A stretch of DNA of 64,000 bases, taken from assembly GCA_963749535.1 (NCBI GenBank), contig CAVVNF010000014.1, forward strand, positions 124,001 to 188,000, in the 5' to 3' direction. Below, piece by piece: positions 17,705 through 27,207 of the stretch. Numbering within the stretch: the stretch's first letter is position 1; every line of letters starts with the position of its first letter. The notes below the pieces were generated by a model. That model was given only the letters and a program-made list of their open reading frames with translations, did no database searches and was not told the DNA's origin. The stretch comes from Chersky-299 sp963749535. Lineage in GTDB: Bacteria; Actinomycetota; Thermoleophilia; RBG-16-64-13. Both the position numbers and the translations under genes were made by a program.

Positions 17705-18867
17705 TCGGCCACCACCTTCGGTTCACGAGCCTTGGGCTCTCGAGCGAGTTCGACCGCCTTCTCCGCGGCTTCCGACATGGTCTCCGTGATTCCTATGTGG
17801 GCGGCCTCCATTATCCGACGCCCTTCGGCCTCATTGGTGCCCGTGAGTCTGGCCACCACGGGTACCGCGGACCCGGTCTCCCGGAGAAAGTCCACGAGGC
17901 CCTGGGCCACCGCGTCGCACCGGGTGATACCGGCGAAGATGTTGATGAACACCGCCTTCACGTCCGCGTCCATCAGCACTATCTTCAGCGCCGCGACAAC
18001 GGACTCCGCACTCGCCCCGCCCCCGATGTCCAGGAAGTTAGCCGGCTCTCCCCCATGGAGCTTGATGGCGTCCATGGTCGCCATCGCGAGCCCGGCGCCG
18101 TTCACGAGGCAGCCGACGTTGCCGCTGAGTTTGACATAGCTTAGTCCGAGCTCTCGAGCCTCTGTCTCCGCCGGGTCATCCTCGCTAAGGTCTCTCATGG
18201 CGAAGAGCTCAGGCTGCCGCCACGCGGCGCTGTTGTCGATGACCATCTTGGAGTCGAGGGCTACGAAATCGCCCTTGTCTGTGAGAGCCAGCGGGTTTAT
18301 CTCCACCAGGGAGCAATCCCGCTCGATGAAAGCCTTGAAGAGTGCGAGCGCGATGGTAGCGAACGGAGTCGCCTGTTGCTTCGTGCAGCCGACGCCGAAC
18401 GCAAGATCCCGCGCCTGATAGTCGGCTAGACCGAGCATCGGGTCGGCGGTGACTTTGACGATGCTCCCAGGGGATGTGGCCGCCACCTCTTCGATGTCCA
18501 CCCCGCCGACCCCGCTCGCCATGAGGGTGACCGCCTTCTTCGCCCGGTCCAGCGTCGCGCCCAGATAGAATTCCTTGGCGATCGTGACCGCCTGGACCAC
18601 GAGCACTTTGTGTACTGTGCTTTCTTTGACCCGCGAGCCAAGAAGAACGGCAGCATGTTCACGTGCTTCAGCCCCGGACGCCGCCAGTTTGACTCCGCCG
18701 GCCTTTCCGCGCCCTCCCGCCAAGATCTGAACCTTCACCGCGACTTTCCCGCCCAAGCCCTCGGCGGCAGCCTCTGCTTCGTCCGGCGTGGTCGCGACCG
18801 AGCCAGGAGGGAAGGCGACCCCGTAGCCGGCTAGGATCTCGCGTGCCTGGTATTCGTGGAGCTTCAT
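17701..18867 (-). CDS. sucC: Succinate-CoA ligase (ADP-forming), beta subunit
   Basis: ATP-grasp subunit of 388 residues. ATG 18867 gives the canonical MKLHEYQAREIL; in-frame sequence upstream is not family-like. The nucleotide-binding KVQILAGGRGKAGGVKLA lies near residue 45; SLVEINPLALTDKGDFVALD carries the Mg-binding region, and the C-terminal domain has VNGAGLAMATMD and FINIFAGITRCD. It forms the heterodimer with the overlapping sucD. The operon's promoter should lie in 18868-19395, which it shares divergently with the binding-protein gene. Confidence 0.92.
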   Translation of the reverse strand: MKLHEYQAREILAGYGVAFPPGSVATTPDEAEAAAEGLGGKVAVKVQILAGGRGKAGGVKLAASGAEAREHAAVLLGSRVKESTVHKVLVVQAVTIAKEFYLGATLDRAKKAVTLMASGVGGVDIEEVAATSPGSIVKVTADPMLGLADYQARDLAFGVGCTKQQATPFATIALALFKAFIERDCSLVEINPLALTDKGDFVALDSKMVIDNSAAWRQPELFAMRDLSEDDPAETEARELGLSYVKLSGNVGCLVNGAGLAMATMDAIKLHGGEPANFLDIGGGASAESVVAALKIVLMDADVKAVFINIFAGITRCDAVAQGLVDFLRETGSAVPVVARLTGTNEAEGRRIMEAAHIGITETMSEAAEKAVELAREPKAREPKVVAE

Positions 18868-19395
18868 GTGCTTGCCCTCGCAACGTCTGAACGGTGGCCG
18901 AAGGGTCGGCGAAGAACGTATGCGGCCCGGGCTCGCGCCGACCACTCGAGCAGTTCCGGGTCTGGTATGAAGACCGTGAGTTATGGTAAAAGAATACCAG
19001 AATTCAGGCGATTACCCTTGGGACGCCACCCTCACGTGGCATGCGAGGGGTAGACACGTTCCCTGGGTACCTCCAATACTGTGGGGCTATTGCCCCAGAG
19101 CCTCCACCCTGGTCTAATAGCGGAGACGAGTTTTCCTTTTTCGTCCGAAGAAGTGAGGGGGGCCTCTTGACCGACGGATCCTGTCCCAGTCATCGCCATG
19201 TGACCAGTTTGTCGGTCGCCGCCCCAATCTCGCGCCGTCGGTACCTCCCGTGCCGGCGGTCTCCTTGTTTGCGGGACATTCTGGGACCGATGCGGAGCTG
19301 CATCGAAGCGGAAGGAGGGGGCTGAACACGAAGTGACGCCGGGGCGAAGCCTTGGCACGTGGGTGTTTAGTGGGGTTTGGGACCTGGAGGGGTCG
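18868..19395. promoter_or_regulatory. 528-base divergent intergenic region with inverted repeat
   Basis: No gene with family support is seen between sucC and the binding-protein gene. TCTGGTAT (18961-18968) and ATACCAGA (18994-19001) form a perfect 8-bp inverted repeat with an inner TGGTA/TACCA pair, in an AT-rich patch, a plausible operator. TGGGGC-TATT-GCCCCA at 19082-19097 can form a hairpin. GGAAGGAGGGGG near 19310 looks like a ribosome-binding site but leads to no convincing reading frame. Confidence 0.4.
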
Positions 19396-20883
19396 ATGGA
19401 CGAGCATATTGATAAGGCCAATGACGAGCAAACAGACGCTGGCTCGGGTGCCGGCCGACAGCTGAGCCGGAGAGATTTTCTCAAGATAGCCGGCGCAGCG
19501 GGAGCGACCATCGGATTGGGTGCGGGATTGGGCGGCCTGGTGGCGGCTTGCGGCGGCACCACCACGACTACCACGGCTTCGACGGCGGGGACGACTACGA
19601 CCGCGGCCGCCAGCACCACCACCACGGCGGCTGGGAGCACCACGACGGTCTCCGCGGCCGCGCAGGCCGGGCGGCCGGTCATCATCGGCGCGGTCTCCCC
19701 GCTTACCGGTTCGCTGGCCGCCTTCGGGGGACCGGACAAATGGATCACCAGCTACGTGCTGGCAGCCACCAAGGACGGCGTGGTCTGCGGCGACGGCAAG
19801 AACCATCCCATTACCATCAACCAGCAAGATTCGCAATCCAACCCGAACCGGGTGGCCCAGGTTACCGGCGACCTTATCTTCAACGCCAAGGCCGACATCA
19901 TCGTGGCCTCGTCGAGTCCGGACACGGTCAATCCGGCCGCCGACCAGTGCGAGGCCAATGGTGTCCCCTTCTTGGCGAACTTCGTCCCCTGGCAGCCGTT
20001 CTTCTTCGGCCGAAAGGCTACGCCTGCCACGCCGTTCAAGTGGACCTGGATGTTCCACTTCGGGCTGGAAGACGCGGCCGCGGTCAGGATCGGGGCGTGG
20101 AATCAGATCCCGACCAATAAGTCGGTCAACCTCCTGTTCCCCAACGACGCGGATGGCGTCGCTTGGGCGGACGCGAAATCGGGTCTAGGGGTGGCGCTGA
20201 CGGCGGGCGGCTATAAGATCGCCGCGCAGCCGCCCTTGTTCCAGTCGCCGGCCGACGACTTCACTGCTCAGATATCCCAATTCAAGAAGGACGGAGCCGA
20301 GATCGTCTCTGGAATCGCGGTTCCGCCCGACTACGTCAACTTCTACAACCAGGCGATGCAACAAGGTCTCAGACCGAAGATATTCTCGATTGCGAAGGCC
20401 GGCCTCTTCCACGAAACGATCGAGGCGATCGGCGACAACGCGGTCAATACTTCCGACCATAACGTCTGGCACCCCACCTATCCTTATGCCAGCGCGCTGA
20501 CGGGGCAGACCTGCCAGCAATACGCGGACCAGTATACGGCGGAGACAGGCAAGCAATGGACCCAGCCCCTGGGACAGTTGGGAAAATACGAGTGGGCCAT
20601 CGACGTACTCAAGCGTATGCCCAGTGTAGATGACAAGTCGTCCTTCCCAACGATCGTCGCGCAGACCAAGTTCGCCAATATCAATGGGCCTATCGACTTC
20701 ACGGAGCCGGTGAAGCTCGGGACGACCCACCCGGTGCTGAACGTGTTCAAGATCAAGATCGCCTACGGCCAGTGGATCAAGCTACCCGCGGGCAGCAAAT
20801 ACAAGTACGACCAGGTCTTGGTGTTCGCGCAGGATCCAGGCATGCCTGTCAAAAACACTCTTCAGCCAATGAAATACGCGTAG
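19396..20883 (+). CDS. Tat-exported lipoprotein, branched-chain amino-acid-type substrate-binding protein
   Basis: Extracytoplasmic type-1 periplasmic binding protein of about 495 residues. ATG 19396 follows GGAGGGG. The N-terminus has a Tat motif SRRDFLKIAG (Arg25-Arg26) and a lipobox ending LVAAC with Cys52, then a Thr/Ala/Ser linker to about residue 95. The binding domain starts RPVIIGAVSPLTGSLAAFGG and includes QDSQSNPNRVAQV and the pseudo-twofold second lobe. It is related to the protein at 32945, with the same Arg and Cys positions. No ABC permease or ATPase gene is in the window, so it works with a distant transporter or as a sensor. A terminator follows it. Confidence 0.9.
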   Translation: MDEHIDKANDEQTDAGSGAGRQLSRRDFLKIAGAAGATIGLGAGLGGLVAACGGTTTTTTASTAGTTTTAAASTTTTAAGSTTTVSAAAQAGRPVIIGAVSPLTGSLAAFGGPDKWITSYVLAATKDGVVCGDGKNHPITINQQDSQSNPNRVAQVTGDLIFNAKADIIVASSSPDTVNPAADQCEANGVPFLANFVPWQPFFFGRKATPATPFKWTWMFHFGLEDAAAVRIGAWNQIPTNKSVNLLFPNDADGVAWADAKSGLGVALTAGGYKIAAQPPLFQSPADDFTAQISQFKKDGAEIVSGIAVPPDYVNFYNQAMQQGLRPKIFSIAKAGLFHETIEAIGDNAVNTSDHNVWHPTYPYASALTGQTCQQYADQYTAETGKQWTQPLGQLGKYEWAIDVLKRMPSVDDKSSFPTIVAQTKFANINGPIDFTEPVKLGTTHPVLNVFKIKIAYGQWIKLPAGSKYKYDQVLVFAQDPGMPVKNTLQPMKYA

Positions 20884-20934
20884 AGGCCTCGGCCGCCGGC
20901 TCGCCAATGGTGCTCGGCGATCGCATGACCTTTC

Positions 20935-20962
20935 GGGGGCGGCCGCGACTGCGGCCGCCCCC
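20935..20962 (+). terminator. Rho-independent terminator
   Basis: GGGGGCGGCCGC and GCGGCCGCCCCC form a perfect 12-bp stem with loop GACT, followed by GCATTTTG. It lies 52 bases after the binding-protein stop. Confidence 0.85.
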
Positions 20963-21133
20963 GCATTTTGAGCGCCGCCGCAAGAGTCCGCGAAGTCCTC
21001 GCGCCGATGTGGGTTACGAGATCGTAATCTGGTGCTAACCAGCACGTACTTCTGGGAACCTAGGCTGGACACGGATGCAACCAACAGCAGGCGCGCCGTG
21101 AGGTTTGGCGAGTCAATGTGATCGGAGACGGCG

Positions 21134-23134
21134 ATGAAACCATCTCGACAGCTCGTCGGTCGCGTGATCGAATCTGCCAGGACGGTCGGCCGGCGGTGGA
21201 CGGATGGCTTCCGCGGTCGGCCTCGGTGGTCGTTGCTCGCGTTGGCCGGCGTCGCGGTGCTCGCAGCCGCTCTGTACACCTGGGGTCTCTCGCGCAATGG
21301 GATGGGCAACAGCTACTACGCCGCCGCGGTCAAGAGCGGGTCTGTCAGCTGGAAGGCTTTCTTCTTCGGTTCTCAGATCCTGGGTCGTTCATCACCGTCG
21401 ACAAGCTGCCGGCGTCCCTGTGGGTGCCGGAGCTCTTCGCCCGTGTCTTTGGATTCTCGAGTTGGAGCATCCTGCTGCCCCAGGCATTGGCTGGTCTGGC
21501 CTCGGTTCTGATCCTGTACCGGTTGGTGAGACGCTGGATGGGAGAGATCGCAGGGCTCCTGGCGGCGCTGGCCCTGTGCCTCACCCCCGTGGCCGTCGTG
21601 ATGTTCCGGTTCAACAATCCCGATGCCTTTCTCACCCTCTTTCTCCTGGCCGCGGCCTGGGCGTTCTGGTCGGCGCTCGAACGGAACTCGGCGTGGAAGC
21701 TGGCGCTCGCCGGTGGATTCATCGGCTTGGCCTTTACCGCGAAGATGCTCGAAGCCTTCGTAGCGCTTCCGGCTTTCGCGCTCGTCTATCTAGTTTGTGG
21801 GCGACCCAAACTCGGCCGCCGCATAGTCCAGGTGCTCGCTGGCCTGCTGGCCCTTGTCATCTCCAGTAGTTGGTGGGTCGCGATCGTCGAACTCTGGCCC
21901 AAAGCCAGCCGCCCCTACGTCGGGGGAAGCTCGAACGATTCGGCGCTCAACCTGATCTTCAGCCGTAGCGGCGGGTATTTCGGCAACGCCACGGGGCCCA
22001 ACTTCAGCGGCAGTGCTGGATGGCTGCGGATGTTCAACGAGCAACTGGGAGGCCAGATCTCGCTGGCTCATCCCGCTCGCTCTGGCCGGACTGATCGCGG
22101 GTCTTTGGATCACCCGTCGGGGGCCTCGAAGCGACAAGAAGCGGGCCGGATTCCTGTTCTGGGGAGGATGGTCGCTGCTATACCTCGTTGTCTTCAGTCT
22201 CGCGAAAGGAGTGCTCCACCCGTATTACACGGTGGTGCTCGCTCCCTCCCTGGCCGCGCTGGTGGGCGGCGGTTCGGTCGCTCTTTGGCAGGTGAGCCGC
22301 ACTCGAGCTTGGCTGGCCTGGCTCTTGCCCCTGGCGGTACTCGGGACCGGCGTGTGGTCGTCCGTGCTCTTGAGCCGGACTTCTGGGTATGCTCCCGGGC
22401 TCTCTACTGCGGTCGTGGTCGTCGGCGCTGGGGCGGCGGTCGCGCTCGTCCTTGTGCTGGCTCACGTTGTCGAGCTGAAGGTCCTATCGCTAGCGGCAGC
22501 TGCGCTTGCGATTGTGTGCGTGCTTGCAGGGCCGTTCGCCTACTCGGTGAGCACGGTCTCCCGCAGCGTCACCGGCTCGTTCGCGGCAGCGGGGCCAACT
22601 TCCGCGGCGCTTGCTTCAGCGGGCGGTCCCGGTGGAGGCTTTCCTATGGTGGCGGCACTGGCAGGCGACTCCGGCTCTGGCGGGGCGCCTCCGGCGGGCG
22701 GCGGGCCCGGCGGCGGCGGTCCAACGGCCGCTGGGCCGAGCGGCGATGCACAACAGGTAGACCAAGGTCTCGTCAGCTACCTGGTCTCGCACAGGGGGAC
22801 CGCCACCTATTTGGTTGCGGTGGAGGGGTCAGAGGCTGCCGTTCCAATAATCCTGGCCACAGGCCGACCGGTGATCGCCATGGGCGGATTCAACGGCGCC
22901 GACCCCAGTCCGACTCTGAAGGAGTTCGAAGCAATGGTCGCATCCGGGCAAGTCCACTACGTGCTGGTAGGTGGGCAGGGACCCGGTGTCGGTGGCGGCC
23001 CGGGAGGTGGCGGCCCCGGGGGCAGCGGCGCACAGAACGCTATCCTTCAGTGGGTCGTAGCTAATGGCACGGTGGTTTCAAGTGCGGACTATGGCGGCGG
23101 GGCAAGCAGCGCCGTACTCTACTACCTGCAGTGA
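21134..23134 (+). CDS. Glycosyltransferase family 39 (ArnT/mannosyltransferase-like), frameshifted near 21374 and 22064
   Basis: Integral membrane glycosyltransferase of about 666 residues that uses a polyprenyl-linked sugar donor. After the first helix (ALAGVAVLAAALYTWGLSRNG) the extracytoplasmic acidic motif is rebuilt as DPGSFITVDKLPASLWV, typical of actinobacterial GT39 proteins, followed by many hydrophobic helices. The C-terminal third has a Gly/Pro-rich loop (PPAGGGPGGGGP) and a soluble domain with YLVAVEGSEAAVPIILATGR. One base is missing near 21374 and one extra C lies near 22064; both joins restore family sequence. ATG 21134 follows a GGAGACGG-type site. It is flanked by a terminator and a SHOCT gene and has no clear link to catabolism. 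Confidence 0.82.
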
Positions 23135-23291
23135 CCGTGCGTGCAGCGTCCACGCGGTGAAGCCTCGTCTTGCGGTTCCCGTCCGACGATCGTGCCTTTC
23201 GCGGGATCGCGCCATCGCCCCGGCGGAGGTGCTGGAGTATCCTAGTAGTGCCTTCGGAATGGTTGGTGATCTATCGCATGGATGGTGATTG

Positions 23292-23537
23292 ATGTTTGGT
23301 TTCTTGTTCCTGGTACTGGTCCTCGTCCTCATCTTCAGCTGGCGCCCGTGGCATGCCCGCGGCTACTGGCAAGATCACTACTGGCACGCGCATCCCACCG
23401 ACCGACCTCCCATGGGATCGCCGCCGGCCGCCCCGACTCAGAAGACATCTCTCCAGGTCCTCGATGAGCGCTACGCCCGGGGAGAGATCGAACGCGAGGA
23501 TTACCTGCAAAGAAGGCAGGACCTAAAAGGCAGCTGA
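23292..23537 (+). CDS. Small membrane protein with SHOCT domain
   Basis: Protein of 81 residues. Residues 1-17 form one hydrophobic helix (FGFLFLVLVLVLIFSW), then a His/Pro-rich linker, then the SHOCT signature LDERYARGEIEREDYLQRRQ at the C-terminus. SHOCT domains are short helical modules often at the end of membrane or stress-related proteins, with an oligomerisation role suggested. ATG 23292 directly follows an in-frame TTG. It lies 157 bases after the GT39 gene and has no recognised partner. Confidence 0.75.
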   Translation: MFGFLFLVLVLVLIFSWRPWHARGYWQDHYWHAHPTDRPPMGSPPAAPTQKTSLQVLDERYARGEIEREDYLQRRQDLKGS

Positions 23538-23667
23538 ACCCGATGGGCCGTCGAGTGTACGTGGACCGGTCCTCGCCAGTCTGCCCTTTCTCGCGTACCT
23601 TGGTGTCGAAGCCTCGGGCACGGACGCTCAAGGTCTTAGCGACAGGTCGCCAACATAGGAGGGACTG

Positions 23668-24390
23668 ATGTCTCCCGACCCTTCCCGCATTCTCGACAAG
23701 CTATCAATCGTCACGCCGCTTATCGGTTTGTACGATGCGCCGGACCCCCGTCCGTTCGGTCCGCTGGTCGAACCGGGAGCCAGACAGTGCGTCTTCGCCT
23801 CCCTCAAACGCTGGCAGGAAGGGAAGACCCTTCACCTGACCCGTGAGAAGCATGGCTGTGGTGCCGGCCACCTGCTAGGCGTCGATATGCGACCGCGCGA
23901 AGATATGGTTCGCTTTCTCTGTGACGAGGAGGGCCTGAGGGCGTCGCACGAACTGATGGACCTTTGGCTGGATGCCACGGGCCACTACGAGCCTCGCCAC
24001 GAGCACCTGCTCATCGGGCCGCTCCGCGAGGGCCAATACGAATACCTTCGCACGGTGACCTTCTATGTGAACGCCGATCAATTGGCCTCCCTCTGCACTG
24101 GCGCCACGTACTACAGCAAGCCTTCCGACCCTCCTCCGATCATCGCTCCCTTCGGATCTGGCTGCATGCAACTCATATCTCTGTTCGATGACCTGGACGT
24201 GCCGCAGGCCATGATCGGAGCGACCGACCAGGCCATGCGCAAGCACCTGGAGCCTTGGATGATGGCGTTCACCGTGACCCGGCCCATGTTCGACCTGTTG
24301 TGCCGCTGGAGCGAAGACCCGCGCAGCTCGCTGCACACGGGCTTCTTCGAGAGTCTCCTCAAGTCGCGTGGAGGTTCCCTCGCTAGTTAG
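23668..24390 (+). CDS. DUF169-family protein
   Basis: Cytoplasmic protein of 240 residues. ATG 23668 follows AGGAGGGA. Recognisable family traits are a conserved Cys early (ARQCVFASLKRW), the EKHGCGAGHLLG segment near residue 70, and the later FGSGCMQLISLFDDLD with PQAMIGATDQAMRKHL. No signal peptide or helix is present. The family is uncharacterised biochemically as far as I recall and is often next to redox enzymes of anaerobes; several conserved Cys suggest a metal or thiol role. Here it lies 93 bases before a fumarate-reductase-like flavoprotein and is probably co-transcribed with it. Function unknown. Confidence 0.65.
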   Translation: MSPDPSRILDKLSIVTPLIGLYDAPDPRPFGPLVEPGARQCVFASLKRWQEGKTLHLTREKHGCGAGHLLGVDMRPREDMVRFLCDEEGLRASHELMDLWLDATGHYEPRHEHLLIGPLREGQYEYLRTVTFYVNADQLASLCTGATYYSKPSDPPPIIAPFGSGCMQLISLFDDLDVPQAMIGATDQAMRKHLEPWMMAFTVTRPMFDLLCRWSEDPRSSLHTGFFESLLKSRGGSLAS

Positions 24391-24483
24391 GGGCGTTGTG
24401 CTACCCTCGGCGCCTCGGCTCGGCTCGGCTCGCGGGCCGGTTCGACGACCGGGCACGTGAACTACTGAAGGGACCCGAAAGCC

Positions 24484-26247
24484 ATGACGTCGCTCCAGAA
24501 TCTGGGCCGGGTTATCTCCGCCGATATCCTGGTAGTGGGAGGTGGGATCGGGGGGCTGGCGGCGGCGATCTCCGCTAAAGAATCGTGCCCTGAGGCGGAT
24601 GTGCTCGTGGTTGAGAAGAATGTCAGCGGCTGGGCCGGTCTGGCGAACAAGGGACACGGTCATCTCTGGTTCTTGGCCCCCGAGGCTGATGCAGCGGCGT
24701 TTCTCGATTTTCACGTACGTCACATCGGCATGTTCCTTGAGGACCAGCAACTGCTTTCCGAATTCGCCAGGGAGAGCCACGAGACGCTCGAGCGCTTCGA
24801 TGCTTGGGGCGCGGGACTATGCAGGGACAAGAACGGCAGTTTCTTCAAGGAGCCGATCAAACCCAGCCTTCCGTGGAGCATGACCGTCGCCGATCTGGAC
24901 ATGCTTATGCCGGTCTACAGACGCGCGATCCGGTTGGGCGTGCGATTCATCGACAAGACTGCGGTGGTCGATCTGCTGAAGGACGGCAGCGCGGTGACCG
25001 GGGCGGTCGGGTTCAGCGTGCTCGACGGCACCTGTCTCCTGCTTACGGCCCGGGCTACGGTCCTCGCCGCCGGCGGGCAGAGCTTCCGCATCCTGAATGG
25101 GTGGAGCTCACAGAGGGGCGACGGCATCGCCGCTGCGTATCGAGCGGGCGCCGAGATGAGAAGCGCGGAATTTGGTTCCTCCATCGAGTTCGTGGACAGC
25201 AGGAGCAAGCGTCCCGTGGACGGCGCCGAGGAGGCCCTGTACGACGCCACGGGTCAGCTGATCACTCCTCTGGCCGGCCGAGAGTCCGAGTCGGCGCTGG
25301 GGGTGCAGGACGCGGTGGCCTGGTACAGGGCGACTCTGGTGGGCAACGGACCCATCGTCACTCATCACGATGAGAACCCGCTCATGTGCCAGGGCACGGG
25401 AGTGCAGGGCGAGGGTGGATCGACGTCGGGCGGCGGCAAGTTCACGCTAGGTGCGAGCGGCCCCATGCCGTGCGAAGCCGCATGCGAGCGGCCCCGTTTC
25501 GATGCTTATCGCGAGCGCCAGGCTCGCAAGGCGAGGGCGGTCGAGGGCGCGGGCCGGGTCGCGGAAGTGCTGCCGGGTATGGCCTCCGAGCTCTCCCCGG
25601 TCAAGGTGGATCATACGATGGCAACGACCGTTCCCGGACTCTTCGCTATCGGCAACACCTGTTACACGGGCTCTGCGATCGTGGGAGCCGTTCCGGCTTC
25701 TCCGGGCCGCATGCACGGGAGTGGTTTGACCGGTGCCCTCTGGATGGGGATGAGGGCCGGCGTCTCGGCTGTAGCTTTCGCCCGGTCTGCGCCGGAGCCC
25801 ACAACCGATTCGGACCACGTAGCCGTGCTGAAACATCGGGCCTTCGCGCCGCTGGACCGCGCCCAGGGAGTGACTCCACTCCAGCTGGTGGAAGAGGTAA
25901 AGGCCACCATGAGCCCCATCGGCTACTCGGTGTTCAGAAGCCGTTGGCGTATGGAGGAGGCTTTGGCCAAAGTCCTTACGGTGGGCGAGAAGATCGGCTC
26001 GCTGGTCGCTGGCGACCCCCATCATCTTGCTGCGTGCAATGAAGCGAGAAGCATGGTCCTATGCGCGGAGATGTTCTACAGGTCCTCGCTCCAACGGAAG
26101 GAATCCCGGGGCTGGTTCGTGAGGGAAGACTATCCAGAGCGTGACGATCGCGAATGGCTCAAGTGGATCGTGCTGAAGGACGCGCACGGGGCGATGACCG
26201 TCGCAACGGAGCCCGTCCCTATCGAAGATTACCCGGTGAGGCCGTAA
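24484..26247 (+). CDS. FAD-dependent oxidoreductase, fumarate reductase/AprA-like flavoprotein
   Basis: Cytoplasmic flavoprotein of 587 residues. FAD binding is shown by DILVVGGGIGGLAAAISA near residue 15, VVEKNVSGWAG, and TVLAAGG near residue 195. The capping and C-terminal helical parts match succinate dehydrogenase, fumarate reductase and APS reductase alpha chains, ending ESRGWFVREDYPERDD. It shares its whole plan with the protein at 36536 (start LGRV-S-DIL-GGG), yet has no adjacent ferredoxin gene and carries an inserted GEGGSTSGGG loop near residue 310. It follows a DUF169 gene, which may act with it. Likely an electron-bifurcating or enoate-type reductase; the substrate is not inferable. 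Confidence 0.85.
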   Translation: MTSLQNLGRVISADILVVGGGIGGLAAAISAKESCPEADVLVVEKNVSGWAGLANKGHGHLWFLAPEADAAAFLDFHVRHIGMFLEDQQLLSEFARESHETLERFDAWGAGLCRDKNGSFFKEPIKPSLPWSMTVADLDMLMPVYRRAIRLGVRFIDKTAVVDLLKDGSAVTGAVGFSVLDGTCLLLTARATVLAAGGQSFRILNGWSSQRGDGIAAAYRAGAEMRSAEFGSSIEFVDSRSKRPVDGAEEALYDATGQLITPLAGRESESALGVQDAVAWYRATLVGNGPIVTHHDENPLMCQGTGVQGEGGSTSGGGKFTLGASGPMPCEAACERPRFDAYRERQARKARAVEGAGRVAEVLPGMASELSPVKVDHTMATTVPGLFAIGNTCYTGSAIVGAVPASPGRMHGSGLTGALWMGMRAGVSAVAFARSAPEPTTDSDHVAVLKHRAFAPLDRAQGVTPLQLVEEVKATMSPIGYSVFRSRWRMEEALAKVLTVGEKIGSLVAGDPHHLAACNEARSMVLCAEMFYRSSLQRKESRGWFVREDYPERDDREWLKWIVLKDAHGAMTVATEPVPIEDYPVRP

Positions 26248-26408
26248 CCGGGCCGCTCGACTTCAACGCCCCGCTCGCGCTCACTAACACCATGGCGCCG
26301 CGATTGCGGTCCGCACGGTCGGTGACGAGGGCGTGGTGCCCGAATCGGTCCTCTATCTCACTTGTTGCGGTGTAGGATGGGAATCGATCAGCCGGTGAGG
26401 CTGGCGTC

Positions 26409-27113
26409 ATGCTAGAGAAACAGGAAGGAAACGGCTTGAGCACCAAGCCCGGGCTAGTTGGGGGCGGGCGGTCGGCATCACGCATGACCGCGGAGCAGCG
26501 GAAGGCTCAGATCATCGACGTCACTCTGCGCCTCGTGGACAAGCACGGCGTGCAGGGCACGACGACCGCGCGTATCGCCGCCGCCGCCGGCGTGACGGAG
26601 CCGACCCTCTACAAGTATTTCGAGAACAGACGCGAGATATTGATGGCTGCTCTGGACGTCGTGTTCGACCAAGCGGTGGATGTCATCCGTTCGTCGCAGG
26701 AGCCGAACGTGGTCGAGCGCCTGCGCAAGATCGGTCAGCACCACACGGAGCTGACGTTCTCGAAGAGTTCCGGTTTTGTGAATCCGTTGTTCGAGTTCGT
26801 GGTCGCGCCTGCCGAGCTTGGGCTGCGTAGCCGGGTGCGCGCCAGAAACGTCGCCATCGCCGAAGCTCTGGCCTCGATGGTGAAGGAAGGTATCGCCCAG
26901 GGCTCCATCCGGGCGGATGTCGACCCGCAGTTGACGGCCTGGAGGGTGTTGGGTTTCTACTGGTTCGAAGACGTCTCCTTCCTCATGGACCTCGATGAGG
27001 TGGTCACCCTGGGAGTCTCCACAGACCTTTTGGAACGGGTATTGGCCGACATCGCGGTCGAGCCGGGGGCCGAGGCGCCCGACGCCGTGTCAGAAGGCGA
27101 GCGAAGAGGGTGA
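26409..27113 (+). CDS. TetR family regulator 1
   Basis: Regulator of up to 234 residues. The helix-turn-helix covers RKAQIIDVTLRLVDKHGV through TTARIAAAAGVTEPTLYKYF and ENRREILMAAL. The C-terminal ligand domain resembles those of the regulators at 32068 and 40223 (blocks ERLRKIGQHHTELTF, NPLFEFVVAP, LGFYWFEDVSFLMDL). ATG 26409 is used; ATG 26484 (MTAEQRKAQ) is an alternative that matches the second paralogue's MTGAERKKQ. It lies 94 bases upstream of the MoaD-like gene and an operator-like repeat, so it most likely controls the Mo module at 27208-31766. Confidence 0.9.
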   Translation: MLEKQEGNGLSTKPGLVGGGRSASRMTAEQRKAQIIDVTLRLVDKHGVQGTTTARIAAAAGVTEPTLYKYFENRREILMAALDVVFDQAVDVIRSSQEPNVVERLRKIGQHHTELTFSKSSGFVNPLFEFVVAPAELGLRSRVRARNVAIAEALASMVKEGIAQGSIRADVDPQLTAWRVLGFYWFEDVSFLMDLDEVVTLGVSTDLLERVLADIAVEPGAEAPDAVSEGERRG

Positions 27114-27127
27114 TCGCATCTTCGCCC

Positions 27128-27165
27128 TTGTCGGTTAGCGGTCACTAAGGTAGCATACGCTAACC
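27128..27165 (+). promoter_or_regulatory. Promoter overlapped by inverted repeat, candidate TetR operator
   Basis: TTGTCG (27128-27133), 17 bases, then TAGCAT (27151-27156) form a reasonable sigma70-type promoter. GGTTAGCG (27133-27140) and CGCTAACC (27158-27165) form a perfect 8-bp inverted repeat that encloses the -10 box, and GGTAGC-ATAC-GCTAACC adds an inner partial palindrome. This is a typical repressor position. A related motif (GTTAG/CTAAC) is at 41006-41021. Confidence 0.6.
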
Positions 27166-27207
27166 TAGGTCGGAAGGCGCGGAAACGCCAAGAAGGGAGA
27201 CACCAGG

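Noticed and set aside
19041..19325. Possible 94-codon gene upstream of the binding protein
   Set aside because: No ribosome-binding site, no recognisable family, and composition unlike the neighbouring genes.
19560..19660. Thr/Ala/Ser codon-rich stretch as a DNA repeat
   Set aside because: It is the linker of the lipoprotein; base repeats come from ACC, ACG and GCC codons rather than a tandem array.
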